Source: Bacteroidota bacterium | Lineage (GTDB): Bacteria > Bacteroidota > Ignavibacteria > Kapaibacteriales > Kapaibacteriaceae | Assembly (NCBI GenBank): GCA_018266735.1 | Contig: JAFDZT010000007.1 | Coordinates: forward strand, 231,108-295,107 | DNA: 64,000 bases | Reading direction: 5' to 3' | In this document: in pieces, positions 39,533 through 48,204 of the stretch | How positions within the stretch are numbered: position 1 is the stretch's first letter | How the letters are laid out: every line of letters begins with the position of its first letter | Program-made: the position numbers and the translations under genes | Notes under the pieces: model-generated | Told to the model about the DNA's origin: nothing | Databases searched by the model: none | What the model saw: the letters and a program-made list of their open reading frames with translations, nothing else

Positions 39533-39837
39533 CAGTCCTTCTCCTGTTGTTGAAACTTGATTAGCAGTTTGTACACGTCGTCGATGCGCTTATGCGTGAC
39601 CTGCAGCATGTCCTTCAGCTCGTCGAGCTGCGCCTTGTGATCCTCCTGTCGCGTGTGCAGGTCGTGGTAGCGGTCCACGCTCTCGACAACGGCCGATATG
39701 ACTGCAGCGGCCGAGTTCGCATGCGTCTGCGACATCTTCACGAAGCCTTTGTAGGCGGCAATTGCAATGGGCGTTGTTGCAGCGATGGCCTGAATGAGCG
39801 CCATGACCACGGTGAGAACGGCAGACTCGTTATTCAT
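39532..39837 (-). CDS. Membrane protein with coiled-coil tail (101 aa)
   Basis: A 101-aa protein from the ATG at 39837. A hydrophobic N-terminal helix (VLTVVMALIQAIAATTPIAIAAY) is followed by a 70-residue heptad-rich coiled coil (HKAQLDELKDMLQVTHKRID, DVYKLLIKFQQQ). The layout resembles small phage lysis accessory proteins (holin antagonist or Rz-like), which fits its place beside the holin candidate. It overlaps the upstream gene by 8 bp. Confidence 0.55.
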   Translation of the reverse strand: MNNESAVLTVVMALIQAIAATTPIAIAAYKGFVKMSQTHANSAAAVISAVVESVDRYHDLHTRQEDHKAQLDELKDMLQVTHKRIDDVYKLLIKFQQQEKD

Positions 39838-40327
39838 CTTCTTCCCCCGGAAGTCCGGTGATGATGGGCGCAAGCGTGCGAATGAGCGCCGGCGGGAAGT
39901 CGTTGCTGCGGCCGCCGCCCGTGCTGCGCATGCCGGTGACATTCAGATCGTTGATGTCGATTTGATAGAGCGACACCTCTTCGTCGATCGTGCGGTTGAC
40001 GTACTCGTCGTACTCCTTGAGGAACTCGCTGTGCTTCTCGTTGCGCACCTTGTTGCCGTCGGCGTCGGTGATCTCGGGTGTGATCTCGCCGTGACCGTCG
40101 CTGAGTTTCATGAGAAGCTTCTTGCGGAAGGACTCGATCGCTTCGGCGTGCTTCTTGATGATTGCACCATTGCGGGCAAGCGCGAAGAGCGCGTCCGAGT
40201 TGATACGGTACGCAATGGTGATCGGCTTGCCGTCGATCTCGCGGCACGATCCGGCGTCGATAAAGTCAAAGGCTGCCTTGTATTGCAGCGCATCGGCGTA
40301 TGTGAGTGTCAGTGCTACACGTGGCAT
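39830..40327 (-). CDS. Hypothetical protein (165 aa)
   Basis: A 165-aa protein from the ATG at 40327, supported by CGGAGAACAC just upstream. It is soluble and helical (DALQYKAAFDFIDAGSCREI, INSDALFALARNGAIIKKHA) with an acidic end (GLPGEEDE). Proteins of this type and size occur among late phage genes, but I do not recognise the family. It lies between the fibre-side genes and the lysis cassette. Confidence 0.5.
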   Translation of the reverse strand: MPRVALTLTYADALQYKAAFDFIDAGSCREIDGKPITIAYRINSDALFALARNGAIIKKHAEAIESFRKKLLMKLSDGHGEITPEITDADGNKVRNEKHSEFLKEYDEYVNRTIDEEVSLYQIDINDLNVTGMRSTGGGRSNDFPPALIRTLAPIITGLPGEEDE

Positions 40328-40397
40328 GTGTTCTCCGTGATTCAAGTGTGATCGTTGTCTGTGTTATCTCGTGGTGTTGACCGCGCTTTGCTTGTTG

Positions 40398-40634
40398 CTA
40401 GTTCTTGGCGAGTGCCTGCACGTCGGCTATGAGGGCATTCAGGTTGTCGAGATCTGCCTGCGTACGATCGCGTGTTGCGATGAGCTCCTCGAGCGTGGGC
40501 AGCGGCACCTTTACGTCCGGCAGTCTCTCACCCGTGCGTTCGTCATATCGCGGCTCGGAGATCTTGACGATATCGTTTTCGACTTCGATCGAAAGTTCGC
40601 CGGCCGCTTTGCGTGCTTCGTAGTTTTCTGTCAT
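40398..40634 (-). CDS. Small acidic helical protein (78 aa)
   Basis: A 78-aa protein. The first half contains short strands (LSIEVENDIVKIS, PDVKVPLPT), the second half is a heptad-like helix (LEELIATRDRTQADLDNLNA, LIADVQAL). It lies 66 bp after the fibre gene and could be a fibre assembly chaperone, a common small neighbour of tail-fibre genes. The assignment is by position only. Confidence 0.5.
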   Translation of the reverse strand: MTENYEARKAAGELSIEVENDIVKISEPRYDERTGERLPDVKVPLPTLEELIATRDRTQADLDNLNALIADVQALAKN

Positions 40635-40700
40635 TGCATTGATCCTCTGGATTTGGATTGAGTTGTGATGTGTTGTTTTAAGTTGAGTTGGGATGGACGT

Positions 40701-43700
40701 CTACACGCCGATGATGCCGTGCGTGGTGACAGCGTCGAGCAGTGCTTTGAGTGTTTGTGCAACATCTGAGAGAGTAGCCGTCGATGTGTCGAAGGATGCC
40801 TTTGATGATGAGCCCGTCCATGGACTCCATCCAGTAGAGCGAGGACCGAGTACCTGAACTGAGTTGATCTGGATGCGCCCGGATGACTGGCTAAGGTTGA
40901 GCACCGAGTTACCGTAGAGTACCATTGCTCCAACGTTCGCTGCACCACTCACGAGGTTCACAGCGAACTGTGATGTACGCGTCACATCTGTTGCATCCGC
41001 CCATTGCATGATCAGATCGCCCACGTTGCGCGAGGAGTTCGTAGCCGACGGCATCGAAAACGAAATCTGCTGACCGAAGTTTGTTCCCGGAGTACCGCTG
41101 TTATTGGTGCCGTAGATCTGAATGGCTGTCTCGGGAGATGTAGGCGAGCGATGCTCAAGTGTGAGATACAACAGTCCGTGCCCCCACAGTCGCATGCGCT
41201 CTGTTTCCGATCCGGCGCTGTAAACCGTTGTCCATGCCCAGTATGATGTTCGCGAAGCATGTGTGACCGTGGACCATGCTATGGTGTGCTTGCCGGCTAC
41301 TTGTGCCGCTGTGGTCGTTGTCTTGAAGTAGTAGATCGTCGACGCTCCGAAGTCTGTCGATGGGGTGCCGTTGTAATTCAGGCTGAACGTCATGACATTG
41401 TTCGTGGTGTTGGCACCATAGGATGTGAGGTAGAGACCCTGCGTATTCGTGCGTGACGTGTTGCCGGACCCGTCCAGAAACAAATAGGGCGCTCCCGTTC
41501 CGGTGCCTGTGTCGCGTACTTCGAGGCCGTATCCACCACTTGTAGAGTTTGTGAGATTCAACAGCAGCAGCGACTGTGCAGTACTCGTAGATATGAGCTT
41601 CAACTGCACGGCATCGTTCCATGTGAAGTTGGCCGATGCTCCGAGTGCTCCGGCATTGTTGTAGATGACCTGTGTCGTCGAGCCCGGAGGTGTTACCGAT
41701 ACAGTCTGCCACGATCCGTCACCTCGAAGGAACGTCGTGCTGTTGGCCGTGCCACTACCCATGCGAGCAGTAGCGATTGTGCCCGAGGAGATCTTGCTTG
41801 CGTCAAGTGACGGTATGTCCGCTGCTACCAAGGCACGGAATGTCGGTGCGCCGGCAGATCCGTCGGGAGCTGCAAAGACTGTGTTTGCCGTCTGTGATGC
41901 GAGTGTGAAAGTCAGTGTTCCGCTTCCCGTAACGGGTGATCCGGAAACACTGAAGATCGACGGTGCCGAGAGTGCAACGGATGTCACCACAGACATCCAT
42001 CCGAGGTTGCCGGATGCGTCGGTCTTGAGCACTTGATTGGACGTACCGTCGGCAATTGGCATGGTCCACGTCGTCGTACCCGACGCACCGGCCTTCAGGC
42101 CGAAGTACACGGTCGACGTTCCGACACGCACACCGCCGGTACCGACCACGGAGAAGGCTTCCGTCATTGCGCCAGAGTTTCTGACATAGAACCGGAATCG
42201 CGACGCAGCCGTCGCGTCCGTCGGATCCGACCAGTCGTGATCGATGCGTCCGGACGCAAATGAAGTTGAGCTTGTAGACCTCATCGTAAACAGAATCTGC
42301 ATGCCATAACCGGCGGACGGAGCACTCGACGTGCGGTAGAGCTCCATGATCGGTTGCGTCGATGACAGGTTCGTCGAGTCAGCATCGGACATGACTATGA
42401 GTGCCGTTTGCGGAGCACTGCCGGCGGCAAGGTTCGTGACGCCAGTGCTGATGATGGCACCGGCGATACCAACTTGGTTCGAGCGGAACCATCCGCCCGC
42501 AGCACGGTAGGCTGTACCGTATGACACTGTGCCGGAGTTGATCTGACCATAAACGGCATAGTGATAGCCGTTGGTCTGTGCGCCTGTGTTGAGTGTCACG
42601 GCGGAAGAGATTCCGACACCTGCACCGGTAGCTGACGAAACAGTAAGTACGGATGCGAAGTTGGCACCTGTTGCCACCGCACCGGAGTATGTCTGCGTGA
42701 CACTGATTCCGCCGCGGTCCGTCGGTGTCATGACGGCCGAGTAACCTGCGAGTGATGTTCCGAAGCGTATGCGCTCCGTAAGTGCACCGGCATTATCGAC
42801 GGTAAGTATCGCGACGACACCCGTACGCGATGCATGCGTCGCAGTCGACCAAAGACCATTGATCGATGCGGCACTGACGTCGTTCGTCGTAGTTGTCTGA
42901 AGATAGAATCCAATACCGGCACCGAAGTTTGTTGCCGCAGTGCCGGATGTGTTGGCGCGAATTTTTACGACTTCTTGTGACGCCGCCGTTACCGAAGTGA
43001 AGCTCGACGCGTTGAGCGGTGCTGACGTGCCGGTACCAACCGTTTGTACCGTAAGAATTCCTGATGTGGAATTGAAGTTGAGACCACCTGATGCGCCGAA
43101 TACACCGGAATTGTTGAACTGTACTTCGAAGTTGCTTCCCGCCGGTGTTGCAGATACGGTCTGCCATGTGTTGTCACCGCGAAGGAACGTTGTACTGTTG
43201 GCCGTGCCGCTACCCAAGCGAGCAGTAGCAATGGTTCCCGAAGTGAGCTTGCTTGTGTCCAGTGACGGTATGTCCGCAGCCACCAGCGAACGGAACGTCG
43301 GTGCGCCAGCAATGCCATCCGGTGCAGCGAATACGAAGTTGGCCGTTTGCGATGCAAGCGTGAATGTCAGTGTACCGCTTCCCGTGACAGGAGACCCGGT
43401 AACGCTGAATATGGACGGTGCCGAGAGAGCGACACTGGTGACCGTGCCACCGCCTCCGGGCGTCGCCCATGTGCCGTCACCGCGAAGGAACGTTGTACTG
43501 TTGGCAGTGCCACTACCCAAGCGGGCTGTGGCCATGGTGCCCGATGTGATCTTGCTCGCGTCAAGTGACGGAACGTCCGCTGCCACCAGTGCACGGAACG
43601 TCGGTGCGCCGGCAATACCGTCCGGTGCCGCGAAAACGAAGTTGGCCGTCTGCGATGCAAGCGTGAATGTCAACGTTCCATTCGTCGTAACGGGTGATCC

Positions 43701-44435
43701 GCTCACGCTGAAGATCGACGGTGTCGAAAGAGCAACGGATGTGACGGTGCCTGTGCCGACTGAAATCGTCTGCCATGAACCGTCACCGCGCAAGTAGGTC
43801 GTTGCGTTGGCTGTGCCACTACCCAAGCGGGCAGTAGCAATGGTTCCCGACATGATCTTGCCGGCGTCGAGTGACGGAATGTCCGCAGCAACCAGTGAAC
43901 GGAACGTCGGTGCGCCGGACGCACCATCGGGTGAGGCAAACACCGTGTTGGCCGTCTGAGATGTGAGTGTGAGCGCAATCGTACCGTTCGTTGTGATTGG
44001 TGAACCGCTCACGCTGAAGATCGACGGCGCGGAGAGCGCAACGGACGTGACGGTCCCTGTACCTACCGTGATGGTTTGCCATGTACCGTCACCGCGAAGA
44101 AACGTTGAGCTGTTTGCCGTGCCGCTACCCAAGCGAGCCGCGGCAATGGTTCCCGAGGTGATTTTGCCGGCGTCGAGTGCAGGGATATCCGCGGCGACCA
44201 GCGAACGAAGCGTCGGCACGTCGTCGGCACCCGAGATCGGCCCCGCAAGAAAGACGTTGGCAGAGACGGGCTTCAGTGCTGCCGTGATCGTTCCTCCGGC
44301 ACCCGTGAGCGGAGAGCCGCTAACGGCAAAAAGCAGCGTCGGAAGACTGAGAGCTACCGACGATACGGTACCGGTTGCCGCCGTTTTCGTGGCAAGACCG
44401 ATATCGCCCATGGTGTAGAGAGACAGGCCGAACAT
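40701..44435 (-). CDS. Repeat-containing fibre/adhesin-like protein (1,244 aa)
   Basis: The ATG at 44435 overlaps the upstream stop (ATGA), giving 1,244 aa. Five repeats of about 95 residues are visible: four in tandem at the N-terminus and one near residue 870. Each contains TSVALSxPSIFSVSGSP, SQTANxVFA, GAPTFRxLVAADIPSLD and RLGSGTANSTTFLRGDGTWQT. Between and after them lie beta-rich sections without repeats. Such 'G-T-V-T-S-V' repeats occur in tail fibres and adhesins of Bacteroidota phages and suggest a trimeric beta fibre for receptor binding. No intramolecular chaperone domain is recognised at the C-terminus. Confidence 0.75.
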   Translation of the reverse strand: MFGLSLYTMGDIGLATKTAATGTVSSVALSLPTLLFAVSGSPLTGAGGTITAALKPVSANVFLAGPISGADDVPTLRSLVAADIPALDAGKITSGTIAAARLGSGTANSSTFLRGDGTWQTITVGTGTVTSVALSAPSIFSVSGSPITTNGTIALTLTSQTANTVFASPDGASGAPTFRSLVAADIPSLDAGKIMSGTIATARLGSGTANATTYLRGDGSWQTISVGTGTVTSVALSTPSIFSVSGSPVTTNGTLTFTLASQTANFVFAAPDGIAGAPTFRALVAADVPSLDASKITSGTMATARLGSGTANSTTFLRGDGTWATPGGGGTVTSVALSAPSIFSVTGSPVTGSGTLTFTLASQTANFVFAAPDGIAGAPTFRSLVAADIPSLDTSKLTSGTIATARLGSGTANSTTFLRGDNTWQTVSATPAGSNFEVQFNNSGVFGASGGLNFNSTSGILTVQTVGTGTSAPLNASSFTSVTAASQEVVKIRANTSGTAATNFGAGIGFYLQTTTTNDVSAASINGLWSTATHASRTGVVAILTVDNAGALTERIRFGTSLAGYSAVMTPTDRGGISVTQTYSGAVATGANFASVLTVSSATGAGVGISSAVTLNTGAQTNGYHYAVYGQINSGTVSYGTAYRAAGGWFRSNQVGIAGAIISTGVTNLAAGSAPQTALIVMSDADSTNLSSTQPIMELYRTSSAPSAGYGMQILFTMRSTSSTSFASGRIDHDWSDPTDATAASRFRFYVRNSGAMTEAFSVVGTGGVRVGTSTVYFGLKAGASGTTTWTMPIADGTSNQVLKTDASGNLGWMSVVTSVALSAPSIFSVSGSPVTGSGTLTFTLASQTANTVFAAPDGSAGAPTFRALVAADIPSLDASKISSGTIATARMGSGTANSTTFLRGDGSWQTVSVTPPGSTTQVIYNNAGALGASANFTWNDAVQLKLISTSTAQSLLLLNLTNSTSGGYGLEVRDTGTGTGAPYLFLDGSGNTSRTNTQGLYLTSYGANTTNNVMTFSLNYNGTPSTDFGASTIYYFKTTTTAAQVAGKHTIAWSTVTHASRTSYWAWTTVYSAGSETERMRLWGHGLLYLTLEHRSPTSPETAIQIYGTNNSGTPGTNFGQQISFSMPSATNSSRNVGDLIMQWADATDVTRTSQFAVNLVSGAANVGAMVLYGNSVLNLSQSSGRIQINSVQVLGPRSTGWSPWTGSSSKASFDTSTATLSDVAQTLKALLDAVTTHGIIGV

Positions 44436-44758
44436 CAGAGTAGCCCTCTGTTTTTCAGTTCCTTCTGGATCATCGGCATGGCCATCTTGATCTGCCACGA
44501 CTTGACGGCACTGTAGTCGTAGCGGTTCACGATATCGATGGCTTCCATCGGCACACCGGCAGGAAGAGATACCGTGCGTGTTGCGCGTGTCGCCTGATTC
44601 GTGCGCTTTGTGATGACCTTGACGGTTGCGATGTAGTTCTCAAGCTGCTGCAGTGCCTGACGTCCCTGCTCGGGCGTGACGGCATCATAGCGAATCTCGG
44701 CTAGGAGCTTCGTCAGTTGCTCGGGGACGTCGGCGTAGAATGCTACGTTCTGTGTCAT
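44435..44758 (-). CDS. Hypothetical protein (107 aa)
   Basis: A 107-aa helical protein (VPEQLTKLLAEIRYDAVTPE, GRQALQQLENYIATVKVITK), translationally coupled to the fibre gene (ATGA overlap). It could be a connector or scaffold for the fibre, judged from coupling only. No family is recognised. Confidence 0.5.
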   Translation of the reverse strand: MTQNVAFYADVPEQLTKLLAEIRYDAVTPEQGRQALQQLENYIATVKVITKRTNQATRATRTVSLPAGVPMEAIDIVNRYDYSAVKSWQIKMAMPMIQKELKNRGLL

Positions 44759-44788
44759 GTGATTCTGTCTCCTCGTACTGTCGGTGTG

Positions 44789-45862
44789 TTAGCGGTTGAA
44801 GATTGAAGAGGCGTCGACGGCGCCGGCCTGCGGTGGCGCTTCCGGAGCGGCTTGCGCAGGTACGGCTCCTCCATGGATGGCACCGGCATCCCTTGCGGCC
44901 GGAAGTGAATGCTGCGACGGCGAGGGAAGCCCGCGCCGTTTCGCACGGCGCTCGCGGACCTGCTCGATCCAGTCCTCGAGCAGCATTCCCCCCACCTCGC
45001 CAAGCTTGTTGGCAATGGGCGTCAGGATCGGCGAGAAGTCGGAGATCATTTCCATGGCCTTGTCCACGGCCGTCTCCTTTGTCTCCATGTCGGAGAGCTT
45101 CTCGTTCATCTGTTGCTGCGCTGCATCGGCAGCCTTGCGTGCGATGATGTCCACATCCTTTTCGTGCAGCTGCTTCAGCGTGTCGAGATCTGCCGCATGG
45201 CGCTCCTTCAGAGCATCGATCTCGTGCTGGTGTTTGTCGAGTGCCACCGTGAGCTGGGCCTCTGCCGCGAGACGCTTCTGTTCAGCATCGATGACCGAGC
45301 GCTGCATCTCGTCGATGCGTCTGTCCTTGACGGCAACCTGTTCCCGTAGCGAGTCGATCTCGGCGCGCATGGTCTCGACGAGATCCTCCATGGCAGCTCG
45401 GTTGTGACGATCGTTCGTCGTGGGGCCGTTGGGCGTGTTGATGATGATGGGATGCTGTGCGCCGTGCATGGTGGTGCCCTGCGGTACGTTGGCCATGGAA
45501 GCGTCGGAGAGCTGCGACATCCTCTCGTATGATTGCGGCGGCATCATCGTGCCGGAGGTGATGAGCGACGCCGTGCCGTCGTCGTTCTTCTCGTAGAAGA
45601 AGAACCGTGCTCCGGGCTTCAGATTCTCCGGATTGCGCGAGAGATACTCCTCGAACGTGTTGACGGCAAGTGAATCCGTGAAATAGCTTCCGGGATATTC
45701 ACGCGGGTAGTTGATCCCGTTCTCGGCACGTGTCGAGAAGGTCACCATCTCGGAGTCGTTCTCGAACTCGTAGCCACGCGGCACGGGCCCGAAGACATAG
45801 TTTCGGCGCTTGTCGATGCGCTTGGCACGCGGCCGTTTTACCGTTGCTTCATCTGTTGCCAT
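44789..45862 (-). CDS. Coiled-coil structural protein candidate (357 aa)
   Basis: A 357-aa protein. Residues 1-110 form a folded domain (NYVFGPVPRGYEFENDSEMV, ENLKPGARFFFYEKNDDGTA). Residues about 150-270 are a long coiled coil (RAEIDSLREQVAVKDRRIDE, MQRSVIDAEQKRLAAEAQLT), then comes a helical domain (MISDFSPILTPIANKLGEVG), a basic patch and a P/A-rich tail. The place between the fibre and the capsid-candidate genes suggests a stalk or adaptor in the virion. No family is recognised. Confidence 0.5.
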   Translation of the reverse strand: MATDEATVKRPRAKRIDKRRNYVFGPVPRGYEFENDSEMVTFSTRAENGINYPREYPGSYFTDSLAVNTFEEYLSRNPENLKPGARFFFYEKNDDGTASLITSGTMMPPQSYERMSQLSDASMANVPQGTTMHGAQHPIIINTPNGPTTNDRHNRAAMEDLVETMRAEIDSLREQVAVKDRRIDEMQRSVIDAEQKRLAAEAQLTVALDKHQHEIDALKERHAADLDTLKQLHEKDVDIIARKAADAAQQQMNEKLSDMETKETAVDKAMEMISDFSPILTPIANKLGEVGGMLLEDWIEQVRERRAKRRGLPSPSQHSLPAARDAGAIHGGAVPAQAAPEAPPQAGAVDASSIFNR

Positions 45863-45949
45863 AGTTGTTCATTCTCCCTTGTCTGTTGTTGTATGCGAGA
45901 GCCGGTCAAGGCGTTGTTCTGATGATGCGTGCCGGGGACACAGTGCGGG

Positions 45950-46654
45950 CTATTTGAGTCGCCAGCGGATCATGCACACGAGCGGATAGCGCACGAGCTT
46001 CTTTGTCGCCTCGGCACTCGTTGCAATCCACTGGGCGAGGCCGCCGTATACTTCTACCTTCGTCACGCGGTCGAACTCGCGGTAGTACTCGAGGCCGAAC
46101 GGAAGCGGTATGCCGATCGACAGATGGCCCAAGTGATTGCGCTGCAGCGTTGCTGCGTCTTGGATCTCCGACCCCATCATGTCGAGCACGGACATACCGT
46201 TCACGCGAACCACAGGCCGGCAGTAGTTCGGCTGCCAGTTACCGACAATGCCTCCGCGGAAGTGGCTTGCCATGTAGGCGTCCAGTGCCGATGACTGCGA
46301 GGAGTCGATAGCCGTGTTGTTATCGGCGTTCTGGTCGCTGCTGCCGACGAGCGTACCGTCGTAGCCTACGAACTCGATGCTCTCCAGAAGTACGCCTGTT
46401 GCCGCCGCGAGCACCTCCGACATATCGGACACAGGCATGAGCCTCGTCGAATAGGGTTCGGGGATAAGAGCTTCGGTCCCCATTGCAGTCGACGATTGTG
46501 CGCACTTCTGCAGTTCGGTGACGTAGCCGTCCGGCTGGTTGGCAACGTGCGAGAACGAGAAGGCGTCGTTCGTATCGGTGACGCTGGCAAACAGGCTCAC
46601 GCGCACCTTCGGGTAGTCGCGTATGATCTCGGGAGAAAGGCATCCTTGCAGCAT
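45950..46654 (-). CDS. Beta-rich structural protein candidate (234 aa)
   Basis: A 234-aa protein rich in beta strands and in V, S and Y (VRVSLFASVTDTNDAFSFSH, LLESIEFVGYDGTLVGSSD, FDRVTKVEVYGGLAQWIA), ending in the hydrophobic strand RYPLVCMIRWRLK. Similar endings occur in the two following candidates (46661 and 47343), which suggests a shared jelly-roll-like fold. It contains no enzyme motif. It lies 6 bp from the next such gene. Capsid or vertex protein is the working guess. Confidence 0.45.
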   Translation of the reverse strand: MLQGCLSPEIIRDYPKVRVSLFASVTDTNDAFSFSHVANQPDGYVTELQKCAQSSTAMGTEALIPEPYSTRLMPVSDMSEVLAAATGVLLESIEFVGYDGTLVGSSDQNADNNTAIDSSQSSALDAYMASHFRGGIVGNWQPNYCRPVVRVNGMSVLDMMGSEIQDAATLQRNHLGHLSIGIPLPFGLEYYREFDRVTKVEVYGGLAQWIATSAEATKKLVRYPLVCMIRWRLK

Positions 46655-46660
46655 GGCTGG

Positions 46661-47116
46661 TTACCCTTCCTTCAACTGCCATCCGGCAAGCGTAACCATC
46701 ACGCGAATGGGAACACCGAAGTTTGCAACCGAGAGCGCCGTGTGACTGACTTTGAATGTCAGCGTTGTGGCCGCAGGAATGACGTAGCCCGGATAGTCGT
46801 GATCGTTGCACTCGTCGTTGAATGCGAAGATGTCCATCGGGTTCTCGGTTTGAACCGCCGAGCTGCCACTCGTCAGCTCTACGTTCAGGATGTCGCGGGC
46901 CGTCAGTGATTCAACGATCGCGATGGACTTGTTCGTCGAGCTGTCCTTGTAGAAGGCGCTGATGCGATGACGGCGCACATACATTCCGCGCTGAGGATCT
47001 GTCTTGACCGTAAGCGTGGCGATACTGCCGCTCGTCGAGATATCGGCCGCCTGCACGTAGCGAAACGGCTTCGACAGATCGACGCTTTTCAGGATTTCAA
47101 GAATGAGTTGGTTCAT
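46661..47116 (-). CDS. Beta-rich structural protein candidate (151 aa)
   Basis: A 151-aa protein from the ATG at 47116. After a short helix (NQLILEILKSVD) it is composed of strands (GSIATLTVKTD, TLTFKVSHTALSV, VPIRVMVTLAGWQLKEG). Size and strand content suit a single jelly roll. The last strand has the same hydrophobic alternation as its neighbours. The 226-bp spacer before the upstream gene contains a strong hairpin. It may be a minor capsid or penton protein. Confidence 0.45.
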   Translation of the reverse strand: MNQLILEILKSVDLSKPFRYVQAADISTSGSIATLTVKTDPQRGMYVRRHRISAFYKDSSTNKSIAIVESLTARDILNVELTSGSSAVQTENPMDIFAFNDECNDHDYPGYVIPAATTLTFKVSHTALSVANFGVPIRVMVTLAGWQLKEG

Positions 47117-47151
47117 TGTGATCTGTGATTGAGGTGGATGTTCCGCGTCGT

Positions 47152-47182
47152 GAGGTGTCCGCCGCTCATGTGCGGACACCTC
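47152..47182. other. Perfect 11-bp hairpin between capsid-candidate genes
   Basis: GAGGTGTCCGC (47152-47162) and GCGGACACCTC (47172-47182) are exact reverse complements around a 9-nt loop. Neither strand has a T-run after it, so it is not a simple terminator. It lies in a 226-bp spacer without a gene. It may stabilise or attenuate the transcript so that the upstream capsid candidate is expressed more strongly. Confidence 0.5.
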
Positions 47183-47342
47183 CACGAATCGCGTTGACCG
47201 GTCTCGACATGCGGCGTGGTGTGGTAAGCGAGGAAGGAATACCCGCTCTGTGGCCACTATGCAAGCGAGAACAATGTTGAATGCAAGTGCGGAAATCGGG
47301 CGCTGCTAAATGCGCAGCGGCTCCGATGGCCCGTGCCCGGTA

Positions 47343-48017
47343 TTAACCGACCTCGGTGAGTTCCTCGATGAGAAGAAGGAGCGAGATGTAGTTGCCCGCA
47401 CCCGTGAGACCGCCATTGGTGATGACCGGCTGTGCCGTAGCTCCCGTCGTGACGGCAGCACCGAGCGTAAAGCCGGACTGCACGTCGAGCTGCCATTCCA
47501 TTTCGATCTGTGCCGCGAGGCCGACCGTACCTGCTTCGGGAAGCATGTAGAAGCCGTTCTGGAACACCGATCCGGGCTTGGCAATGGTCGCTGCCGTGTT
47601 GCCTACCGTCACGATCTGATAGGGCACCAGATCGGCCGCGCGGAACACGAGACGGTCCGGACGACGGCGGTAGCGGAAGCGCAGGTACGAGCTCTGCTCG
47701 AAGATCTGCTGCTGCTTCGCGTAGATGTCCACGGGCGTCGCTGCGAAGTGCAGCGAGTGGTCGATCGCAATACCGCGAACGATGACGGCGACTTCCTGCT
47801 GCGGGAACTTGTAGTTGTTCCAGTAGCCGTCGATGTTCGTGTCGCTGCCGAAGAAGCGCATTTGCGAGAGCGTTGCACCTTCTTCGAAGAACTTCGTGCT
47901 GCGAATGACACGCAAGTTCGATGCAACCTTGTCTGCTTCGCTCGGAAGGCCGAACTTCCGAATGCCTTCACGAACCTGTTCATTCGTGAGAGCGGGGTTT
48001 GTCTGAGCGTTGTTCAC
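47343..48017 (-). CDS. Candidate major capsid protein (224 aa)
   Basis: A 224-aa protein with a GTG start (48017) preceded by ACGGAG. The first 40 residues are helical (NEQVREGIRKFGLPSEADKV). The remaining part is a succession of strands (EVAVIVRGIAIDHSLHFAAT, YQIVTVGNTAATI, GLAAQIEMEWQLDV) and ends YISLLLLIEELTEV. It carries no HK97-type features (no prohead protease neighbour, no long spine helix). The compact beta-rich fold, a hairpin-isolated transcript and position at the centre of the late operon make it the best major capsid candidate. This is inference. Confidence 0.45.
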   Translation of the reverse strand: MNNAQTNPALTNEQVREGIRKFGLPSEADKVASNLRVIRSTKFFEEGATLSQMRFFGSDTNIDGYWNNYKFPQQEVAVIVRGIAIDHSLHFAATPVDIYAKQQQIFEQSSYLRFRYRRRPDRLVFRAADLVPYQIVTVGNTAATIAKPGSVFQNGFYMLPEAGTVGLAAQIEMEWQLDVQSGFTLGAAVTTGATAQPVITNGGLTGAGNYISLLLLIEELTEVG

Positions 48018-48204
48018 TGAAGAACTCCGTTAAGTGATGGGAAAACAAGCGGGTGCGCATGTGATCCCCTATGGCGGGTCCTCCTTGTGGCTTTTTCATT
48101 CGTGCATAATGACAGTGAACAACGAGTTCACATGCCGATCATGCGGACGCCGTTGCATGCATGTGTTTACAGTCACTCGCATGCGGCGCGAACCATATCA
48201 CGCA

